Shown: positions 59,847 to 64,000 of the stretch, piece after piece
Layout of the letters: every line of letters starts with the position of its first letter
Position numbering within the stretch: position 1 is the first letter of the stretch
Assembly (NCBI GenBank): GCA_034437275.1
Contig: DAOTUD010000185.1
Span: 1-64,000, forward strand
Length of the DNA stretch: 64,000 nt
Direction of reading: 5' to 3'
DNA from: TC-15 sp034437275
GTDB lineage: Bacteria > Chloroflexota > Anaerolineae > Aggregatilineales > Aggregatilineaceae
Notes under the pieces: generated by a model
Seen by the model: the letters and a program-made list of their open reading frames with translations, nothing else
Told to the model about the DNA's origin: nothing
Databases searched by the model: none
Position numbers and translations under genes: made by a program

Positions 59847-61256
59847 ATGTGGCGTTTGACAAATGCGAAACGAATGCTAACTGCCAGCACCCTGGTGGTG
59901 CTGTTGATTGGCGTGCTGGTGGGCGGTTATCTGCTCAATACGCGCCCGAACAGCGATTTTGTGCAGGCCCAGGGAGACCAGCCCCCGGCTGTGCAGGAAT
60001 TGTTCCAGCCATTTTGGGAAACCTGGAATCTGCTGCATGACAACTACGTCGATCCCATCAACGATCAGTCGTTGATGGAAAGTGCGCTGCAAGGGATGGT
60101 CGCGGCAGCCGAGCAGCCCGATGCACAGGACGTGATCGACCCGGCCTTGCCGGAGAGCTTCGGGCAGGCGGTCGGCGAGCAGACGACGGACGATATCAAT
60201 GAGTTGTTCGCGCCGTTCTGGGCAAGCTGGGACCTGCTGCACGACGCCTATGGCGACGTCTTGGACGACACCGCGCTGATGGAAGGCGCACTGCGCGGGA
60301 TGTTGGAATCGCTGGGCGATCCGCACACGGATTACATGGACCCGGAGACGTATGCCCAGATTATGCAGGCCATGAGCAGCGAATACGAGGGCATTGGGGC
60401 CACCGTGCGCCAGAACGAGGACACCGGCGGGCTGGAGTTGATCTCGATCATGGAAGGCTCCCCGGCAGAAAAGGCGGGCCTGCGCGCGGGCGACGAGATC
60501 GTGATGGTCGATGGCGAAGACGTCACCGAACTGTCGCAGAACGAAATTATCGCGCTGGTCCGTGGGCCTGCCGGGTCGACGGTGGAGCTTGGCATTCGCC
60601 GCCCGAAGGAGTCGAATCTGTTGGATTTTGACGTGGTGCGCGAGCGCATCAACGTGCCCAGCGTGTCGTCCGAAATGCTGGAAGACGATATCGCCTATGT
60701 TCGTCTGAGCCAGTTCGACCTGGACACCGGCACGCTGCTGCGCGGCGTCATCAACGAACTGGACGCCAACACACTCAACGGCCTGGTGCTGGATGTGCGC
60801 AGTAACCCCGGCGGCTACCTGACCACCTCGATTGACGTGGCAAGCGTGTTCATCTCAGAAGGGCCGGTCGTGATCGAACGCGGCCCCAACCGCGAGCAGA
60901 CCTACCAGGCGCTCGGCAACGCCAACGCCGCAGATGTGCCGATGGTGGTGCTGGTCGACCAGGGCAGCGCCAGTGCGTCAGAGTTGATCGCCGGCGCGCT
61001 CCAGGATCGGGGACGTGCGACCGTTGTGGGGATGCCGACCTTTGGCAAAGGCTCGGTCCAGACCTGGCGCGAACTGTCGAACGGCGGTGGGGTGCGCATC
61101 ACGATCTCGCGCTGGTACACGCCCGACGGCAGGTCGGTCAGCGCGGCGGGCATCGATCCGGACATCGTCGTGCCCTTCGAGGTCGACAGTCCCGACGATG
61201 AAGACCCGCAGCTCCAGACAGCACTCAGCGTGCTGAAAGGGACCTATTCTGAGTAG
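59847..61256 (+). CDS. S41-family C-terminal processing peptidase with duplicated N-terminal region
   Basis: A 469-residue membrane-anchored serine protease: membrane helix at 15-30 (STLVVLLIGVLVGGYLL), a PDZ domain (about 180-260, GGLELISIMEGSPAEKAGLRA) and the S41 catalytic core with Ser-376 in DQGSASASEL and Lys-401 in PTFGKGSVQT, 25 residues apart as in Prc. Residues 50-86 (ELFQPFWETWNLLHDNYVD) and 118-154 (ELFAPFWASWDLLHDAYGD) are copies of the helical segment. GACGGAGTAATG precedes the ATG. Confidence 0.92.
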   Translation: MWRLTNAKRMLTASTLVVLLIGVLVGGYLLNTRPNSDFVQAQGDQPPAVQELFQPFWETWNLLHDNYVDPINDQSLMESALQGMVAAAEQPDAQDVIDPALPESFGQAVGEQTTDDINELFAPFWASWDLLHDAYGDVLDDTALMEGALRGMLESLGDPHTDYMDPETYAQIMQAMSSEYEGIGATVRQNEDTGGLELISIMEGSPAEKAGLRAGDEIVMVDGEDVTELSQNEIIALVRGPAGSTVELGIRRPKESNLLDFDVVRERINVPSVSSEMLEDDIAYVRLSQFDLDTGTLLRGVINELDANTLNGLVLDVRSNPGGYLTTSIDVASVFISEGPVVIERGPNREQTYQALGNANAADVPMVVLVDQGSASASELIAGALQDRGRATVVGMPTFGKGSVQTWRELSNGGGVRITISRWYTPDGRSVSAAGIDPDIVVPFEVDSPDDEDPQLQTALSVLKGTYSE

Positions 61257-61350
61257 CATCTATCGCGTTTCTTAGCGAAATCTGATGTAACTCTTATTCC
61301 CTGGGAGTATCGTAGAGTGATGGGTCTAGTTACTGTGTAGAGAGGTGGCC

Positions 61351-62046
61351 ATGTTCTTCTTTGACCCAATGTACATCTTGATTGTCATGCTCCCCACGTT
61401 GGTGCTGACCGGCCTGGCGCAAGCCTGGGTCAGTTCGGCCTACCAGAAGTGGAGCGAGATTTCCAACAGCCGCCGCGTCACCGGCCAGCAGACCGCGCAA
61501 ATCCTGATGCGCGACGGCGGCATCCAGCGCGTGGGGCTGGAAGTAACACGCGGCCAGATGAGCGATCATTACGATCCGACCAGCAAGACGGTCCGGCTGT
61601 CGCAGGGCGTCGCTATGCGGCCCTCAGTTGCGGCGATGGCGATTGCGGCCCACGAGTTCGGCCACGTCCAGCAGCACCAGCAAAACAGCCCGCTGATGGC
61701 GCTGCGCTCGATGCTGGTGCCGGCGGCGCGGTTGGGGCCGAGCGTCGGCGTCGGCATGATCATCGTCGGGTTGATCATCAACTTTACCGGGCTGGCGATG
61801 ATTGGCTTGATCCTGTTTGCCGGAGTGACGGCGTTCACCATTGCGACGCTGCCCGTCGAACTGGACGCCAGCCGCCGCGCGATGAGCCTGCTGCGCGATA
61901 CCGGCCTGATCGACAATGATCAGGATGCTGCCGGGGCCAAGGCGGTGCTGCGTGCGGCAGCCTTTACCTATGTCGCGGCGGTCGCCAGCTCGATCCTGAC
62001 GCTGATGTATTACGCGATGTTGGTTTTCGGCGGCAGCCGTGATTAG
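61351..62046 (+). CDS. Neutral zinc metallopeptidase (YugP-like)
   Basis: A 231-residue membrane protease: N-terminal helix (MYILIVMLPTLVLTGLAQAW), SNSRRVTGQQTAQILMRDGGI, zinc motif AAHEFGHVQQHQ (HExxH), then several membrane helices and a Glu in TLPVELDASRRAM as third ligand. Start at 61351 after AGAGG; a GTG at 61345 is in frame. It lies 94 bases after the S41 peptidase and 13 bases before subunit B. Confidence 0.88.
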   Translation: MFFFDPMYILIVMLPTLVLTGLAQAWVSSAYQKWSEISNSRRVTGQQTAQILMRDGGIQRVGLEVTRGQMSDHYDPTSKTVRLSQGVAMRPSVAAMAIAAHEFGHVQQHQQNSPLMALRSMLVPAARLGPSVGVGMIIVGLIINFTGLAMIGLILFAGVTAFTIATLPVELDASRRAMSLLRDTGLIDNDQDAAGAKAVLRAAAFTYVAAVASSILTLMYYAMLVFGGSRD

Positions 62047-62059
62047 GCCCCGCTAGGCG

Positions 62060-62905
62060 ATGGACCACACCGCGCAACCTGCTGCCGAGTACGCCGTCGA
62101 TGAATTGATGGCGGTGTGCATTGCGCGGCAGGTGCAGGACGGCGACCTGCTGGTGCATGGGCTGGCGACGCCACTGGTCGCGGCGGGGTATATCCTGGCG
62201 CATCGCACCCATGCCCCGCGCGCGCATTTTGCGTCGGCCATCGGCCAGGGCATGGTCCAGGGGTGGGCACCGTTGGGCATTGCGCGTGCGGAAGAGTTGT
62301 GGCTGGGAAAGGCGCTCGCCAACGCCAGCTTCATCGTGACCGTCGCCGATGCCCTGCATACGCTCGCGCCCAAAGAGTTCTTCCGCCCCGCCCAGGTGGA
62401 CCCCCAGGGTAATTTTAACAATATCGCCATCGGTAAGAACTACCACACGCCGCGCCTGCGGCTGCCGGGGACCGGCGGCATCCCGGATGTATCGGTCTAT
62501 TCCAGCAAAATGTACATGTACGTGCCACGCCACTCGCGCGCGATCTTTGTCCCGAAGGTGGACTGGGTGAGTGGGTTGGGTCACGACCCGGCGCGCAAAC
62601 GCGGCAGCGGGCCGGTCTATCTGGTGACTGACCTGGGACAGTTCGATTGGGCGGAAGGCCGGATGCGGCTGGTCAGCATGCATCGCGGGGTGTCGCTCCA
62701 GCGTATTCAGGCCAAGACCGGGTTTGAGCTGGCGGTTGCGCCGGACGTGCACGAAACCCCGCCGCCCACGCAGCACGAACTCCACCTGCTGCGCGAGGAG
62801 ATCGACCCGCTGGCGGTGCGCCGTTTGGAGACGCTGGCCGGTACGGCGCGGCGTAACCACCTGCGCGCCATCCTGGAGCAGGAAGACCGGCACGCGCCCG
62901 GCTAG
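62060..62905 (+). CDS. CoA-transferase-like subunit B
   Basis: A 281-residue beta subunit (GctB/IpdB-like): DELMAVCIARQVQDGDLLVHGL, TPLVAAGYILAHRTHAP, PAQVDPQGNFNNIAIGKNYH, LRLPGTGGIPDVSVYSSKMY, and YVPRHSRAIFVPKVDWVSG. Where family I transferases often have the catalytic Glu after the HAP strand, this reads HFASAIGQGM and I see no Glu at that place, which recalls IpdB-type hydrolytic homologues. It overlaps the convergent GAF gene by four bases. Confidence 0.8.
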   Translation: MDHTAQPAAEYAVDELMAVCIARQVQDGDLLVHGLATPLVAAGYILAHRTHAPRAHFASAIGQGMVQGWAPLGIARAEELWLGKALANASFIVTVADALHTLAPKEFFRPAQVDPQGNFNNIAIGKNYHTPRLRLPGTGGIPDVSVYSSKMYMYVPRHSRAIFVPKVDWVSGLGHDPARKRGSGPVYLVTDLGQFDWAEGRMRLVSMHRGVSLQRIQAKTGFELAVAPDVHETPPPTQHELHLLREEIDPLAVRRLETLAGTARRNHLRAILEQEDRHAPG

Positions 62906-63519
62906 GCCTCGTCTTCCTCGCCGTTGTCTTCTAGCTCGCGCTCCAGCATACTGAGCGCCTCCCCTGCAAAGCGACAGAATAACCAGATCAGGGCTTTGTC
63001 GGTTTCGTCAAATGGCTCGCTGCCGGTCTTGTTGATGGCCTCGACTACGCCCAGCACATGCTCATCGCCGACCAGCGGCACGGCCAGAATCGAATGGGTG
63101 TGGAAGCCGGTTTGCTCGTCGATGCGCTGGGAGAAGCGCTCGTCCAGGCGGGCATTGAGGACGATGGTCGGCTGGCGGTGCTGGACGACCCATCCGGCGA
63201 CCCCTTCCCCGGCGGGGATGCGGTAGCCTTTGAGTTGGGGCGCAACCTGCCCGCGCACAATCACAAACGTGAGTTCGCTGGCCTCCTCATCCAGCAAGGC
63301 CAGGGACCCGTCCTCAACCTCGACGATGGCGAGCGCATCGGTCAAGATGCGCGCCAGGAGATGCAGCAGTTGGTCGCTGCTGCGGGCACGGAGCGCTTCG
63401 CGGTCAAGCTCCAGCAGGGTCGCGATAAACTCACGATAGCGCACCACCTGGTCACGGAGCTGTTCGTTTTCCTGCTTCAAACGGGCAAGTTCGCCGGACA
63501 TGAACTGGTGGGAAGACAT
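62902..63519 (-). CDS. GAF-domain protein
   Basis: A 205-residue cytoplasmic sensor-like protein: an N-terminal coiled coil (LARLKQENEQLRDQVVRYRE) and a GAF domain at about 40-185 (LALLDEEASELTFVIVRG, IPAGEGVAGWVVQHRQPTIV, SILAVPLVGDEHVLGVVEAI). No output domain is present. It is 18 bases after the upstream histidine kinase, so it may feed a small-molecule signal to it. Confidence 0.85.
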   Translation of the reverse strand: MSSHQFMSGELARLKQENEQLRDQVVRYREFIATLLELDREALRARSSDQLLHLLARILTDALAIVEVEDGSLALLDEEASELTFVIVRGQVAPQLKGYRIPAGEGVAGWVVQHRQPTIVLNARLDERFSQRIDEQTGFHTHSILAVPLVGDEHVLGVVEAINKTGSEPFDETDKALIWLFCRFAGEALSMLERELEDNGEEDEA

Positions 63520-63537
63520 TGCCGTTCCCTTTCCACT

Positions 63538-64000
63538 CTACATATTCGGTGTTTTTATCGGCAGCAGGACCTTGAAGGCGCTGCCGGGGAGTTTTTCCTC
63601 GTTATACCCTTCGCTTTCGACCCACACCATGCCGCCGTGCGCTTCGACCGCGCCCTTGACCAGCGCCAACCCTAACCCCGGGCCACCGCCCTTGAACGAC
63701 GTCCGGCCCGACGAATGCAGCGCGACCTGCCCGATCTGGTAGAACTTCTCGAAAATGGCGGAGTGGTGCTTCGGTTCGATGCCGATGCCGGTGTCCTGGA
63801 CCATAATCGCGACTGCTTCGCCCAGCCCTTCGACATCCGTCGTCCAGTACGTGATCGTGATCTCGCCGCCGTCGGGCGTGTACTTGATGGCGTTGACCAA
63901 CAGTTGGTAGAACACCTTGTACATCATGTTGGGGTCGGCTTCGATGTAGGGGACGTCGCCGATGCGCTTGATGTGCAGCGTCAGGTTGCGCTCATCCAGG
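63538..64000 (-). CDS. Histidine kinase, C-terminal ATPase domain (5' end outside window)
   Basis: The frame is open to the right edge. The HATPase domain shows YIEADPNMMYKVFYQLLVNAIKY (N box), VQDTGIGIEPKHHSAIFEKF (G1 and F), GGGPGLGLALVKGAVEAHGG (G2) and an end GSAFKVLLPI. The upstream phospho-acceptor and sensor domains lie outside the window. Confidence 0.9.
   Translation of the reverse strand, partial: LDERNLTLHIKRIGDVPYIEADPNMMYKVFYQLLVNAIKYTPDGGEITITYWTTDVEGLGEAVAIMVQDTGIGIEPKHHSAIFEKFYQIGQVALHSSGRTSFKGGGPGLGLALVKGAVEAHGGMVWVESEGYNEEKLPGSAFKVLLPIKTPNM

Overview
The window is about 64 kb of GC-rich bacterial chromosome with no plasmid, phage or insertion-sequence signature. Gene content suggests Chloroflexota (Anaerolineae-like): lipoproteins and anchored proteins with long Thr/Pro linkers (TPTP type), SH3-like repeat proteins, a giant pyruvate:ferredoxin oxidoreductase next to TCA-cycle genes, a YaaT/PSP1 protein, and T-box control of an aminoacyl-tRNA synthetase. 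The phylum is an inference from family resemblance only. Where a promoter can be read it is of the ordinary TTGACA-17-TATAAT type, and most genes have a clear AGGAG ribosome binding site.

Layout. 1-3.5 kb: end of proline dehydrogenase, then a tight run of diaminopropionate ammonia-lyase, dTDP-sugar epimerase and aldo/keto reductase. 3.6-8.7 kb (minus): a dihydroorotate-dehydrogenase-like protein, two neighbouring degenerate histidine kinases, and an ABC-F ATPase behind a leader that looks like a translational attenuator. 9-17.8 kb (plus): housekeeping block greA (itself behind a leader with terminator-like hairpins), lysS, radA, nadK, a zinc-finger membrane protein, recN, and the AmmeMemoRadiSam radical SAM enzyme. 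17.9-23 kb (minus): glycine C-acetyltransferase, a STAS protein, holA, a DUF6391-like protein, a sortase and a HAD phosphatase. 23.4-27 kb: nifJ. 27.1-35.3 kb (minus): a response regulator, then an Opp-like ABC operon (oppD-oppF-oppC-lipoprotein-oppB) that is unusual in three of its five proteins. 35.4-37.7 kb: promoter, T-box, a 54-residue membrane protein, serS, then RNase P RNA. 37.8-44.6 kb: an S51-like protein, leuS, tRNA-Ala(GGC), an M23 peptidase, a RiPP-precursor-like small protein and a LysM lipoprotein. 44.8-53.7 kb: YaaT/PSP1, PIG-L deacetylase, M20 amidohydrolase, a substrate-binding-like protein, a histidine kinase, a lipid kinase, an SH3-like anchored protein, a response regulator fused to an adenylate cyclase, and a deoxynucleoside kinase. 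53.8-58.9 kb: succinate dehydrogenase (fused membrane subunit) divergent from citrate synthase. 59-64 kb: the two halves of a CoA-transferase-like enzyme separated by two proteases, then a GAF protein and the end of a histidine kinase.

The best candidates for something undescribed are: (1) the Opp-like operon, where OppB carries about 250 extra residues of extracytoplasmic coiled coil, OppC carries a Cys-containing loop, and the place of the usual peptide-binding protein is taken by a lipoprotein made of SH3-like repeats with what reads as a circularly permuted FAS1 domain nested inside the first repeat; (2) the ABC-F leader with promoter, 8-codon peptide and intrinsic terminator; (3) the greA leader with serial hairpins; (4) the T-box operon that places a tiny membrane protein in front of serS. 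All pairings, starts and domain assignments were made by eye; no alignment, folding or database search was run.
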